From positions 18,521,895 to 18,585,894 of the forward strand of contig JAQMRL010000014.1 in assembly GCA_035578175.1 (NCBI GenBank): DNA of 64,000 nt, in the 5' to 3' direction. The notes under the pieces are model-generated. The model searched no databases. It saw nothing but the letters and a program-made list of their open reading frames with translations, and was not told where the DNA came from. How positions within the stretch are numbered: position 1 is the stretch's first letter; the number at the start of each line of letters is the position of its first letter. Positions 54,268 through 64,000 of the stretch are shown piece after piece. The stretch is from Catonia carolina. Its lineage: Eukaryota > Arthropoda > Insecta > Hemiptera > Achilidae. A program made the position numbers and the translations under genes.

Positions 54268-55092
54268 AATCTAGAGCTAAACGCTCACACAGTTTTCTCT
54301 TGCCAATGCAAATAATGAACAATATAACCTAACATTAGTAATAAAACATTACAAATAAACAAAAACTAACCAGAATAAACATAACCTAATTTTAATCATG
54401 AGTGAATGATGCAAACTGAAAATCAAATCTAAGTTTGGCTTAATAATGCGGAAAATCACTCTTTTACGGTAAACTAGGCTCTGTAGAGAAAAATGTTTCA
54501 AATAAAAGTTGTAGATCATTTAATTTCCAATAAATGTTTTTATATAAACTTTTGTCGTAAAATGCATACTAAGGCTGAAATCTTAAATAAACGATTTTTT
54601 CTACAATTTCGAGAAAAAAACCCTAATTACCACTAAACTAAGCGTTATACAAAATTATGTACAAAATAAAACATGTAGGATTTTAAATTCTCTACAACTT
54701 TTACTATATACATTTAGCGCTGAAATGCATATTATTAAAACCGCAATCTTAAAAAACAATTTTTACGAGAAAACAGCCTTCCCAAGAATTTCAGCAGACA
54801 TGGCACCTACCCTATCATGTAGAGCATTAAAAATTTAGTAAATAAAGCGATTTTAAAGAAATCCTACGAACCGTTTTTGAAAAATTCGCAAAAAAGTGAA
54901 AAATGACACAAGTAAACTACTACATATTTCCGGTTGACCGATTTTGATGAAAATGTTCGTGTCGGGTTCTCTACACACACATGTTTTTTGGGTCCAGAAG
55001 GTGTACATCTGGTAAAAACTCGATTTCGAAAAATCGACATGAAAATGATACTTTTCTTCCTACATATTCATAAAGACAAGAGAAAGTAAAAA
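54268..55092 (-). mobile_element. H element, reverse, microsatellite block deleted
   Basis: Hairpin changed (ATCTAGAGCTAAACGCTCACAC). Full modules; after TTCGTGTCGGGTTCTCTA the copy jumps to CACACACATGTTTTTTGGG, omitting about 90 bp. End GACAAGAGAAAGT at 55076-55088. Confidence 0.83.
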
Positions 55093-55360
55093 TGTTAATG
55101 AATTATTACACATTAAGTTAGAAAAAGAAGAACAAGGGGATAGATTGTTGGTTCAAAGACATTGGTAAAAACAGTGCCATCAAGTGCAGAACGTGTGTCA
55201 ATGTTTCATTCTGACAACCAATCATCCGAGCGTGGCATTAATGTTAAAGCGCCGAAATTCGTGGTGAGCTCTTCATTACAATTTTATCGAGTACTTTACT
55301 TCCCACTCACACACAAACACTCTCACTCACTCACTCCCTCTCTCTTTATTAAAGGCACAT
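55093..55360. other. unassigned sequence
   Basis: Normal complexity. The 122-residue frame 55162-55530 begins here but continues into the CTAG-rich repeat, so it is probably fortuitous. Confidence 0.35.
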
Positions 55361-55374
55361 TCCCTCGTGGGAAC

Positions 55375-55548
55375 GAAAAACTAGCACCCAGTTTAGTTCA
55401 CGCGCTAGTGACTTTAAACATGTTCGATTTTACTAGCGCTAGTAAACTAGCTTGGCGTGAACTTTTGAAAACGTTGCCAATGGGAACAGTCACCGACGCG
55501 CTAGTAGGTTCCGCTAGGACTAGCAGATAGTAAACTAGCGTCGTGGGA
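55375..55548. repeat. CTAG-rich repeat, first block
   Basis: AACTAGCACCCAGTTTAGTT, CGCGCTAGTGACTTTAAACA and ACTAGCGCTAGTAAACTAGC recur in altered form at 56928-57125. Many short palindromes are centred on CTAG. Confidence 0.75.
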
Positions 55549-56045
55549 ATAGGGCTTAAGCCCTATTCTGGCTGTACGTGTGTACGTGCCTGTATATGTG
55601 CACGCGCATTGAAGCGGGTAAATACACGAAAACGCGCTAGTAGTAGTACTAGCTAGTCAACTAGCGTCGTGGGAGTAGGGCTTAAGTCTGGCTGTACGTG
55701 TGTACGAGCCTTTATGTGTGCACGCGCATTGAAGCGGGTAAATGCACGAAAACGCGCTAGTAGTAGTACTAGCTAGTCAACTAGCGTCGTGGGAGTAGGG
55801 CTTAAGTCTGGCTGTACGTGTGTACGAGCCTTTATGTGTGCAGGCCCATTGAAGCGTGTATATGCACGAACACGAGCTAACAGTAGTACTAGCTAGTCAA
55901 CTAGCGTCGTGGTAATAGGGCTTAAGTCTTGGTGTACGTGTGTACGTGCCTTTATGTGTGCACGCACACCGAAGCGTGTATATGCACGAACAAGCGCTAG
56001 TAGTAGTACTAGCTAGTCAAATAGCGTCGTGGGTTCCGGCTTAAT
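55533..56045. repeat. 120 bp minisatellite, about 4.3 units
   Basis: AACTAGCGTCGTGG recurs at 55533, 55659, 55779 and 55899, with a variant at 56019. The period is exactly 120 bp for the last three intervals and 126 bp for the first. Each unit contains GGCTTAAGTCTGG, TGTGTGCACGCGCATTGAAG and TAGTACTAGCTAGTCAA. No coding frame is conserved between units. Confidence 0.95.
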
Positions 56046-56084
56046 TTATTCACGAACACGCGCCAGTAGTCTTCTTAATTTAAT

Positions 56085-56520
56085 ATTTCTTCTTTGGACT
56101 CCGAACAGAAGGTACAGAAGTTGATCGTACGAATAATCAATAAAAGACAACCAAGGTATCCATCGGAACAGCTTTTTCAAGAATTCAACGTACTTGACAT
56201 CCGCCAAATATTTGCAAGAGAAGCTCTTTTTTATGCGTATAAAAATATAAACGATTTTACATACAAGATTTTACAACGATTTTACAAGAGCACACCATTA
56301 TAATACCAGGAACAAGGATCTCTTATTTTTACACAAGGCCTCAAAAACTCTAAACCAAAGGAATTTCTGCTATTTAGCGTCAAAACTGCTCAATTTTCTC
56401 CCCCTACAAATTAAAAATATGCCGAACTGATCATAACGTATAAAAAAGCAGTAACCATTTGGCTATTGGAAGTAAGGAGAGACGCTATAGAAAAAATGGT
56501 TACTCCAGGAAACATATAGT
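56085..56520 (+). pseudogene. LINE C-terminal fragment
   Basis: DSEQKVQKLIVRIINKRQPR, PSEQLFQEFNVLDIRQIFAR and REALFYAYKNINDFTYKILQ, then, after a shift, NTRNKDLLFLHKASKTLNQR and YLASKLLNFLPLQIKN. The order 'RIIT..RPR.PSE.LF..L.ILDIRQ..A' then 'NTRNK' and 'LPLEIRN' is the C-terminal signature of several insect LINE reverse transcriptases. No catalytic part. It sits between two copies of the CTAG-rich repeat and so may have split them. The 69-residue frame at 56094-56303 is its first part. Confidence 0.7.
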
Positions 56521-56884
56521 TTTGTGAACTCGGCTACCGGTTTCAATTATAGTTTTCTATTTTTAAATAAATTCTTTTGTCTAGCGTATTCTATTATTTG
56601 TTCTGTTTTTCATTTGTACATGTAATTATTATATAAGAGCATATTATTTTTTTAATAAAAATGTCTTAGTAGTTTATTTAGTATTAAAGTAACTAACATG
56701 TAGTTGTAATTACTAACACACTAATAGATTACCGTAGTACAGTAGTTGCAGTAATACAACGGACAAAGAAGCACTGAATTGATCTACCCTTGAACATGGG
56801 AACCCATAGTTGGGTGGATTAATTGCCCCACCGCGAATTAAAATAAATAATTTTTAGATTATCAAAGTATAATTAAGGAATTAT
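56521..56884. other. probable LINE 3' untranslated end and flank
   Basis: AT-rich, with a direct repeat ATTATCAAAGTA at about 56857 and 56879 just before the CTAG-rich repeat resumes. No coding. Confidence 0.35.
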
Positions 56885-56887
56885 CAA

Positions 56888-57240
56888 AGTAGTAGCACTA
56901 GCTAGTAAACTAGCGTCGTGGGAACCAACAACTAGCACCTAGTTTAGTTAATGCTTTAGCATTCACTAACACGCTAGTGACTTTGAACGTATTTTACGTA
57001 TATTACTAGAGCTAGTAGGGAAGGAAAGGTCACGTGATTGACTAGCGCAAGTAAACTAGCTCGATGTAAACATTTGGAAACCTTACTAGTTACTAATAAG
57101 TTGCTAGTACTAGCAGGTAGTTAATTAGCGTCTCTTTAATAGGCCTTAAATCTGGCTGAACGTGTCTGCGAACATTTATGTGTGCACGCGCATTGACGCA
57201 TGCAAATGTACGAACGCGCAAATGCACACACGACGCAATA
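56888..57240. repeat. CTAG-rich repeat, second block
   Basis: GCACTAGCTAGTAAACTAGCGTCGTGGG region, AACTAGCACCTAGTTTAGTT, ACACGCTAGTGACTTTGAAC and a single diverged minisatellite unit (GGCCTTAAATCTGGCTGAAC, ATGTGTGCACGCGCATTGAC). It is a diverged duplicate of 55375-55660. Confidence 0.8.
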
Positions 57241-57246
57241 CGAAAA

Positions 57247-57622
57247 CGTCTATAGCTTGAATGGCTGCCACGATGTTATTCTTTAGCTCATGTATACTGC
57301 GGAGGTTTGTTTGGTAAACAGTTCCTTTTAAATAACCTTATAGAAAAAAATCGCACATACTCAAATCGGGTGAACGAGGAGGCCACAAATCTTTACTAAC
57401 AACTCGCATGGGAAAAGCCTGATTGATATGAGATAGGGACTGGTGAGACGTGTGACATGTTGCACCATCTTGCTGGAAAAAATTTTACTCTATAATAATA
57501 TAATAATTAAATAATAATATAAATTATACTATAAATGCCAGTCGATCACATCGTGATCAGTGCTGCCAACACAGCATATGAAAATTACTCGAGCGGCGGG
57601 CTACTTTTAAATGAATCACCTA
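57247..57622 (-). pseudogene. mariner-type transposase catalytic fragment with terminus
   Basis: The minus strand of 57247-57495 reads FFQQDGATCHTSHQSLSHIN, FPMRVVSKDLWPPRSPDLSM, CDFFL-GYLKGTVYQTNLRS and IHELKNNIVAAIQAI, with a stop in place of the expected Trp after CDFFL. QQDGA and PRSPDL-CDFF are the second and third catalytic Asp/Glu regions of the DDE domain in the insect families whose N-terminus is DUF4817-like. On the same strand upstream, 57622 to about 57540 reads GGTGATTCATTTAAAAGTAG and AGTGCTGCCAACACAGC-like sequence, as expected of the 5' terminus. The segment between is mostly deleted. Confidence 0.7.
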
Positions 57623-58327
57623 GTATAAGTGTGTACTGTACGTGTGTCTGTGTGTGCACAAAATATCTCAATTGAAAATCTCACAAAGTTTGTACAACTT
57701 AATTATCTCATCAGGATGTTTGAACAAAACTAATCAAGTTTCCAACCATCTCAACTATTCTAAATTATTTAATTCATTATTCTATCATTTAATTAACATT
57801 GTATGATTATTCAAACCGTACGTACGTAAAATTTTTAATTTTATCTTAAGTTGGGTAAAATTAATACAGAATAATACTCTAAACAATGGTATGTTTGTTA
57901 TTTTCAGAACTTTTTAACTTCCTCTAAAACTTTTAATGAAAAACCTTTTGTGAATTTATATAAATATAAGATGGAAAAAAATGACATAAATTTACGATAG
58001 TTTTTCTTTTTTATTATACTATATAAAGTTTATTAGTTAAAAGATAAAATTAATTGCGTTATTCTTTGTCTTAAAAAAATTCATCTGTCTTTCTCATTTC
58101 CGTTTTTCTTTTTCTCTGTTTTCACTTGCTTCTGGATACTAGATCATTCTGGTTAGCATTATAAAAAGTTTAACGTAGAAAAGACACTCCTGCCAGCAAA
58201 CGGTTGTTTTACCAGTTCTTCTGAAACCCATATGACTAACGCTATCGTATATGTCGTTTTCATTTTATATTTATGAAAAAACTCATGCAACATTTACGGT
58301 AGAGTGTTTGTTCAGTATCGTGCAAAT
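57623..58327. other. unassigned AT-rich sequence
   Basis: GTGTGTCTGTGTGTGCACAA with AATATCTCAA at 57642-57671 echoes the H microsatellite border but is too short to call. The rest is unrecognised. Confidence 0.35.
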
Positions 58328-58368
58328 ACAGAGTGTTTCAAAATTGTAGGATATTCATCCGAACAAAA

Positions 58369-59333
58369 AAAAATCTGGTGTGAAACACACACACAACTTT
58401 CTCTTGCCAATAAAAATAATTAATAATAAACCTAATATTAGTAATAAAACATTAGAAATAAACAAAAAACTAACCTCAATAAACATAACCTAATTTTAAT
58501 CATGAGTGAAAGACGCAAAATGAAAATCAACCTCAGTTTGGCTTAAAAATACAGAAAATCACTCTTTCACGCTAAACTAGGCTCTGTAGAGAAAAATGTT
58601 CTAAATAAAAGTTGCAGATCTCTTAATTTTCTATAAATTTATTTATGTACACTTTTATTATAAAATGCATACTAAGGCCGAAATCTTAAAAAAATCGATT
58701 TTTCTCACGTTTTCGTGAGAAAAAAACAGAAAATTGCTAATTACTGCTAAACTAAGCGTTATACAAAAAAATGATTGAAATAAAAGTTGTAGGTTTTTAA
58801 ATTTTCTACAACTTTTATTATATAATTTCTTTCGCTAAATTGCATATTAAAGCCGTAATCTTAAAAAAACTTTATTTTTATGTAAAAACAGCCTCACCCA
58901 GAATTTCAGCAAACATGACACCTACCCTATCTTGTAGAGAATAAAAAACTGAGTAAATGATGCAATTTTTAAAAAAATCGTAGGACCAGTTTTTGAGAAA
59001 ATCACAAAAAATTGAAAAATTCTACGAATAAACTACTACTTCCGGTTGACTGATTTTGATGAAAATGTTCGTGTCGGGTCCGTTAGTAGTATGTAGCTTA
59101 AGTTTCAAGTTTCAAGTTCGTACGATGTTCCGTTCTTGAGATATTCTGTTCACACACACATACACACACACACACGCACGCACGCACGCACACATACACA
59201 CACACAGACCAATCGCTAAAAACATGTTTTTTGGGTTCAGGGGGTCTGAAAACGTATAGATCCGGTGAAAACTCGATTTCGAAAAATCGACATGAAAACA
59301 ATACTTTCCTTCCTATATATTCATATAGGCAAG

Positions 59334-59373
<40 letters not shown>

Positions 59374-59492
59374 GTTTAACGTCCGACTGTTCTGCAATTA
59401 CTGCTAATGCAGACGGTGAAGGATGAAATGATTATTTTGTAACGTATGAAAAGATGCCGTGCCTGAATGGGATAGGCAAGAGAAAGTAAAAA
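58369..59492 (-). mobile_element. full-length H element, reverse, with SINE in its end
   Basis: One of the best-kept copies: ATCTGGTGTGAAACACACACAC at 58373-58394, ACTTTCTCTTGCC at 58396-58408, both modules, CA microsatellite at 59151-59206, and GGCAAGAGAAA interrupted at 59338 by a SINE and repeated after it to GGCAAGAGAAAGT at 59475-59487. Confidence 0.9.
59339..59471 (-). mobile_element. tRNA-derived SINE, 5'-truncated, tail type B, with target duplication
   Basis: A 14 bp duplication ATAGGCAAGAGAAA (59325-59338 and 59472-59485) of the host H end. The T-run of about 34 on the plus strand is the A-tail. The tail GTTTAACGTCCGACTGTTCT follows; truncation occurs just before the B box. The long A-tail indicates a young insertion. 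Confidence 0.93.
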
Positions 59493-59577
59493 ATCTTACC
59501 AACATTCAATAATGGTAACTATAACATTTCCTTAACTTTCTTTACTTCAGTTAACCTATATTAGAAAAACTAACTTA

Positions 59578-59628
59578 GAAAATCTGATGTGAAACACACA
59601 CGACTTTCTCTTGCCAATGCAAATAACG
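59578..59628 (-). mobile_element. H element, hairpin-end scrap
   Basis: AATCTGATGTGAAACACACACG then ACTTTCTCTTGCC and AATGCAAATAACGA. Confidence 0.7.
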
Positions 59629-59675
59629 AGAAATACAATATTCATCCGAAAAATCATATCATATCGACAATTGCC

Positions 59676-59921
59676 TCCGGGCCAGCCCAGTCAGTCAGCT
59701 GGTAGAAAGTCGCTATTATTTGTTAAGTAACACTGGTTGGGCAAGCGACTTTGTATGGTGACCAGCTGACAGCCATTCATGAACAAACTCTACTGGGGGT
59801 CCCTGTTCAAACTCATGCCAAATCCACGCCAAATAATACTGTGAAAACCAGCGATCAAATTGGGTAGTTGTTAATGATGTACAGTTCCCGATAAGAAATA
59901 AAAAGCTAAAAAAAAAAATAT
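59676..59921 (+). repeat. element C, second copy
   Basis: Forward orientation: GCCAGCCCAGTCAGTCAGCT to GGGTCCCTGTTCAAACTCAT, ending AGCTAAAAAAAAAAA. It matches the reverse complement of 14322-14548, with about 20 extra bases near AATCCACGCCAAATAATACT. Confidence 0.7.
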
Positions 59922-59982
59922 CGACATAATGGTAACCATTACAAATTTCTTATTTTCTTTTAAGTTGGTTAACCTGTATTAC

Positions 59983-60381
59983 CTGCCCATAATAGGCAGG
60001 TGGAATGTCAAATTATTTACATTCAGTCTGTTCGTTGCAGGGCTAAAAAAAATAGTTCTGTTTCTTATCACATGGTCAGCCAATTAAATGACTGAATCAT
60101 TTAAGAACAGAAGAGGTAGAGGTGTAAAAGACACTAATCAGAGCTATCTCCTCTGAAAGTAATGAATTTAATTATACAGCCAGACCCTGTGGTGAATAAA
60201 GTGAAGGTGTCATTTGCAGAGTGGAAATATGTGCTTTTCGGAAGGCCCGGCATGCTGATAAGCGCACTGCGCACTTTTCCACTCAGTGAGTTGTGGCAAT
60301 GGTAAACCACCTCACTCCTCGTTTTACTAAGTAAAACCTCTACAGGTTCAAACCAGCTTTTTGGCTGATGACCTAAACAAC
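59983..60381 (+). mobile_element. element B, complete, with target duplication
   Basis: Flanked by AACCTGTATTAC at 59971-59982 and 60382-60393 (12 bp). It starts CTGCCCATAATAGGCAGG and ends GACCTAAACAAC, the same edges as the copy at 8588. The minus-strand frame 60134-60448 is a shadow. Confidence 0.85.
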
Positions 60382-60404
60382 AACCTGTATTACAGAAACT
60401 AACT

Positions 60405-60508
60405 TTAAAAATCTGGTGTGAAACACTCACACGACTTTCTCTCACCAACGCAAATAACGAACAATATAACCTAACATTAGTAATAATATATTAGAAATAA
60501 ACAAAAAA
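60405..60508 (-). mobile_element. H element, first 100 bp of hairpin end
   Basis: ATCTGGTGTGAAACACTCACAC at 60410-60431 to AATAAACAAAAAA. A second H copy starts in this A-run. Confidence 0.78.
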
Positions 60509-62120
60509 AAATCTGGTGTGAAAAACTCACACAACTTTTTCTTGCCAATGCAAATAATTAACAATATAACCTAACATTAGTAATAAAACATCAGAAATAA
60601 ACAAAAACTTTTTTTTTATGTACTTAAAATAGATTAAATCTGGTCTAAAAACCAACCATTATTTTTCGTTTATATTATCTTAAAAACTAAATACTTAAAT
60701 ATTATATAATCCATTCAACAATGTTTTATATATTAACACTAAAGTATACGTAAAACTATTCACTACTTTTGGACTTCACACTGCTCTGCTTTAACACATC
60801 ACACTGCACTGCTACACTAGTTCGAAGGGCTTCTTCCTACTGAGCCTTCTAGGAACATTTTCATTATCAAGAAGTTGAAATGCTTCAAGAGTGATATGGC
60901 CATGTAGACGAGCTTCATGTTTGACAGCAAAGCTTCTTATTTCACTGGACACAAAAGGGATGTCAATATCTCTATGCAGATCACTATTCCTAACGTACTA
61001 AGGGGCATTAACCATAGCGCTCAGTACTTTGTTCTGAAACGTCTGTATAATCCTTATCTGACGTTCTCTGGCGCAACCCCAAAGTCATATACCATAAATC
61101 CAGATGGGCTTTAAAATTTGATTATGGGTTGTTATTTTATTATGAAAAGACAGCTGCGATTGACGTCCCAGTAACCAATATAGTTTCCTATATCTGAGAC
61201 CCAGCTCAGCTCTTTTTATCTTAATGTGCTCCTTCCATTTCAGTTTTGTATCTAAAGTCATTCCTAAATACTTTGCAGTGTTCGCATATGGTACAATGTT
61301 TCCATTTATGGTGACTGATAAAACATCAGAAATAAACAAAAACCTAACCACAAAAAACATACCCTTGCTTTAATCATGAGTGAAAGACGCAAAACGAGAA
61401 TCAACCATAGTTTGGCTTAATAAAACGGAAAATCACTCTTTAACGCTAAACTAGGCTCTGTAGAGAAAAATGCTTTTAACAAAACAATGTAGATTTTTCA
61501 AAAAATCCATTTTTTTACAAATCTTCCTAAAATGTTCATGAAAAAAACATAAAATCACAAATTACGGCTAAATTTAGAGTTAAACAAAAAAATTATTACA
61601 ACAAAAGTTGTAGATTTTTCAAATTTTCTACAACGTTAGACTTCTTTTCTAAAATGTATATTAAGGCCGCAATCTTCAAAAAACCATTTCTTCTACGAGA
61701 GAACTGCCTCCTCAAGAATTTCAGCAGACATGGAGCCTAACTTATCTTGTAAAGCATTAAAAAATCTAGTAAATGAAGCGATTTTTAAAAAAATCATAGA
61801 AGCCGTTTTGAGAAAATCGCCAAAAAGTGAAAATGACACGAATTAACTAACACTTCCGGTTGACCGATTTTGATGAAAATGATCGTGTCAGGTCCTCTAA
61901 TGGTATCTAACTTTAGTTTCAAATTTCAATTTCGTATGATGTTTCGTTCTTGAGATATTTTGTTCACACATACATACACACATACAAACAGACCAATCGC
62001 TAAAAACATTTTTTTCGGATTCAGGGGGTTTGAAAACATGTATATCCGGTAAAAACTCAATATAAAAAAACCGACATGGAAGCAATACTTTCCTTCCTAT
62101 AATCATATAGGCAAGAAAAA
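60509..62120 (-). mobile_element. H element, reverse, split by a LINE
   Basis: ATCTGGTGTGAAAAACTCACAC at 60511-60532, body to 60608, LINE insert, body from 61344. Module B is shortened (61480-61520). Short CATA/CACA tract at 61965-61989, end GGCAAGAAAAAGT at 62112-62124. Confidence 0.85.
60609..61317 (-). pseudogene. 5'-truncated Jockey-type LINE with 26 bp target duplication
   Basis: The duplication ATAAAACATCAGAAATAAAC (plus AAAAAC) is perfect at 60583-60608 and 61318-61343. On the minus strand the copy begins inside the thumb region: NGNIVPYANTAKYLGMTLDT, KLKWKEHIKIKRAELGLRYR, KLYWLLGRQSQLSFHNKI, LKPIWIYGI, then with lesions CARERQIRIIQTFQNKVLSA, DIPFVSSEIRSFAVKHEARL and VPRRLSRKKPFELV. 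These are characteristic Jockey-clade C-terminal motifs. The 3' end is AT-rich and finishes in an A-run (T-run 60609-60617 on the plus strand). It overlaps the family of 22394-22941 and extends further 5'. Confidence 0.85.
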
Positions 62121-62449
62121 GTAAACAATATTTATTTTTAATTTGTTTTTATTTTTTAAAACTGTAGATAGCGTCACCAAGTTGTAAGAAAGTAAAACAG
62201 TACTGAACTGAAAAATTTATAAATTAGAAATTTCTTAATTAAAGAATTTCCACCACCAGAAAAATCAGAAGTGATGTTCAGTAAATAAGGGATAAAAACC
62301 TACTATGAGAAAATGCTGAGAATGTGAGTTAAAAGAAAAACATTCTGACAGGCGTAATTCGGTGCGGTTGACCACAGCTCTAAACAACAAGAGTACAACA
62401 GAAAATCAAGCTAATTTTCTAAGATTTTTCATTTGAAACTGTTGCTTTG
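62121..62449. other. unassigned sequence
   Basis: No recognised feature. Confidence 0.35.
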
Positions 62450-62790
62450 AAAAAAAGAGAGAGATAGAAATTGGGATGGAAGAATGAATCAGATACTGCG
62501 AAGAGGGAGGAGAGAAGGAGTGACAGCGAAAGAAGAGAAGAAAGGCATTTCGATACGGGTTTAGATAGAGTCGGAGGAAAAGAAAGCCTAAGAGAGAGAA
62601 ACACAATAAGAGAAATTTGAAGGTAAAGAGAGTGTAGAGGAGGGAGATATATACAAAGAGAGGGATATTGAGAGAGCGACGATAATACAGAAATTTTCAG
62701 AAGGAGAGAGGCAAAGAGAGATAAAGGGCGTAGGGACAAAGCAATTAAGAGAGAGAGTGAGTGATGGAGAGGGAGTAAGGGAGGCATAAA
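62450..62790. repeat. polypurine GA-rich tract
   Basis: GAGAGA, GGAGG and AAGAGAG units dominate the plus strand over about 340 bp. The minus-strand Ser/Leu-rich frames (62406-62856) are translations of it. Confidence 0.9.
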
Positions 62791-62799
62791 GGATATATA

Positions 62800-63068
62800 A
62801 AAATCTGGTGTGAAACACTCACACGTTTTCCTCTTGCCAATGTAAATAATGAACAATATAACCTGACTTTAGTCATGAGTAAACAGTGTAAAATAAAAAC
62901 ATATCCCGTAACCAAATTTAAATCATGATCGAAAGCCGCAAAACGAAAATTAACCACTGCAGGACAGAATATTGTAATTGGCTTTAAACTAGGCTCCGTA
63001 GAGAAAAAAGTTATAAAAGTTGCAGGTTCCTTCATTTCTAATAACTTTGATAAGACATAACTTTTTAC
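62800..63068 (-). mobile_element. H element, hairpin third, rearranged
   Basis: ATCTGGTGTGAAACACTCACAC at 62803-62824, then a partly duplicated stretch (ATGAGTAAACAGTGTAAAAT and ATGATCGAAAGCCGCAAAAC are two versions of the same segment), up to TTCTAATAACTTTGAT. Confidence 0.72.
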
Positions 63069-63597
63069 GTTCTCTTACCGACATGAATACATAAAAAGGA
63101 AAGTAGGTGTTTTCATGTCGATTTTTCGAAATCGAGTTTTCACCGGATCTACACAGTTTCAGACTCCCTGAACCCAAAAACATGTTTTTAGCGATTGGTC
63201 TGCGTGTTCGAACATAATATCTCAAGAACGGAATATCGTACGAACTTAAAACTTAAAAAATTTTAACTTAAAAAAGTTAGATACCACTAGAGGACCCCAC
63301 ACGAAATTTTTCATCCTCTTAACCGGAAGTAAAAGTTTATTCGTGTCATTTTACACTTTCTACGAATTTTTTTTTTAATCCCCTTTTTTACTACATTTTT
63401 CATGCTTTACAAGATGGGGTAGGTGCCATGTCTGCTGAAATTCTTGGAGAGGTTGTTTTCTTTAAAAAAAATTTCTTTTTAAGATTGCGGCCTTAATATA
63501 CATTTTAGCGCAAAAATGTGTATAATAAAAGTTGTAGAGAATTTAAAAACCTGCAACTTTTATTGCTAACATGTTTTTTTATAACGCTTAGTATTAC
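63069..63597 (+). mobile_element. H element, 5' half
   Basis: ACGTTCTCTTACC at 63068-63080, AATCGAGTTTTCACCGGATC, microsatellite reduced to GTCTGCGTGTTCG, body to ATAACGCTTAG at about 63592. Confidence 0.8.
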
Positions 63598-63627
63598 GTC
63601 CAGCCATACCTTTAATTAACAATTTTA

Positions 63628-63662
63628 ATTTATATCTCGTCATTTAATAGCCACACCACGTA
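63628..63662 (-). repeat. solo end of the fold-back mariner family
   Basis: ATCTCGTCATTTAATAGCCACACCACGTA matches the terminal ~28 bp of copies 1-3, with no other part of the element nearby. Confidence 0.6.
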
Positions 63663-63663
63663 T

Positions 63664-63690
63664 GTTCATATAGGCCAATAGAAAATAAAA
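63664..63690 (-). mobile_element. H element, 5' terminal scrap
   Basis: TTCATATAGGCCAATAGAAA then ATAAAAAT only. It may be the far end of the copy into which the mariner end was inserted. Confidence 0.45.
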
Positions 63691-64000
63691 ATAAAATATC
63701 CTAGTTTTGTACTTCTATAAGAAAACACACACGCAAATAAGAATTCAAATAATGATGTTGGTGCAGTAAAACAAAGATATATGCACACATCCTCATGGAC
63801 TTATTTTACTTGTAAGGTTATTTGAGTAAGAAGAAGACCATGGTGCACCATTAGGAAGTCGTAACGTCCCATCTTAAGAGATACTATATAGTAAATAGTT
63901 GTTAAAGTTTACGTCTGTTACTTAGGCCGCAATGAGGAAAAACCAACTTTGATAAGCATTAGTTGAACAAGGAAGTTGGGCAACAAAGTTTCAAACCATG
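63691..64000. other. unassigned sequence to the window end
   Basis: No recognised gene or repeat. Confidence 0.35.

Noticed and set aside
55162..55530. 122-residue frame as a gene
   Set aside because: Its second half lies in the CTAG-rich repeat and is not kept in the duplicate block at 56888-57240.
55533..56045. CRISPR array
   Set aside because: The 120 bp units are contiguous without unique spacers, and the context is eukaryotic.
62406..62856. Leu/Ser-rich 145-residue minus-strand frame
   Set aside because: It is the complement of a GA-rich tract; composition alone explains the absence of stops.

Overview
This 64 kb window is AT-rich eukaryotic DNA built almost entirely of transposable elements. 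I could not identify one intact host gene. The mixture (tRNA-derived SINEs, 5'-truncated non-LTR retrotransposons, several mariner/Tc1 lineages, pogo-like, PIF/Harbinger-like and TTAA-type DNA transposons, long GT/GA microsatellites) fits an insect or other arthropod. I cannot name the species. Nearly every long open frame is either a decayed transposase or reverse-transcriptase piece or a chance frame across a microsatellite.

The dominant component is one dispersed family, here called H. About 40 copies or fragments lie in both orientations and by my own rough addition cover about 25 kb, close to 40 % of the window. A full copy is about 0.93-1.0 kb. In the 'plus' sense it reads: ACTTTCTCTTGCC near the 5' end; about 100 bp; a GT-rich microsatellite; a conserved body of about 750 bp; the inverted copy GGCAAGAGAAAGT; and last a short perfect stem-loop (GTGTGA-loop-TCACAC) ending in CAGATTTT. 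Subterminal inverted repeats, an internal microsatellite, a hairpin at one end only and insertion into A/T runs are the layout known for non-autonomous Helentrons (HINE elements, the DINE-1 group). The family assignment is inference. No copy encodes a Rep/helicase.

Layout. 1-5.5 kb: H copies, one holding a truncated mariner, another a 375 bp compound microsatellite, then a SINE. 5.5-10.3 kb: H pieces, a 450 bp polypyrimidine tract, a ~400 bp SINE-like element B inside H, and a fold-back DNA transposon at 9.48-10.28 kb. 10.4-16.7 kb: a dense H cluster with a pogo-like element carrying a PHD-type zinc finger and a SINE. 17-25 kb: a DDE transposon with a LINE fragment inside, two fold-back mariners, an unrelated fold-back element (20.4-21.1 kb), a Jockey-type LINE tail and a SINE. 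25-31 kb: old and young H copies, a LINE remnant and a head-to-head H palindrome. 31-36 kb: a Harbinger-like remnant, a 1.4 kb TTAA transposon, a GC-rich island, a LINE remnant and a pogo-type terminus. 36-54 kb: SINEs, H copies, a LINE with an intact FADD motif, mariner remnants and the third fold-back mariner. 54-57.6 kb: a 120 bp minisatellite set in CTAG-rich duplicated DNA. 58-64 kb: nested H, SINE, element B and LINE insertions.

The elements do not form a pathway. They form a layered insertion record: SINEs inside H, H apparently inside a SINE A-tail, LINEs, mariners and element B inside H, and H inside H. This implies overlapping periods of activity. The strongest leads are the H family, its internal two-module structure, repeated formation of fold-back transposons in two unrelated mariner-type lineages, and a SINE head joined to two different palindromic tails.
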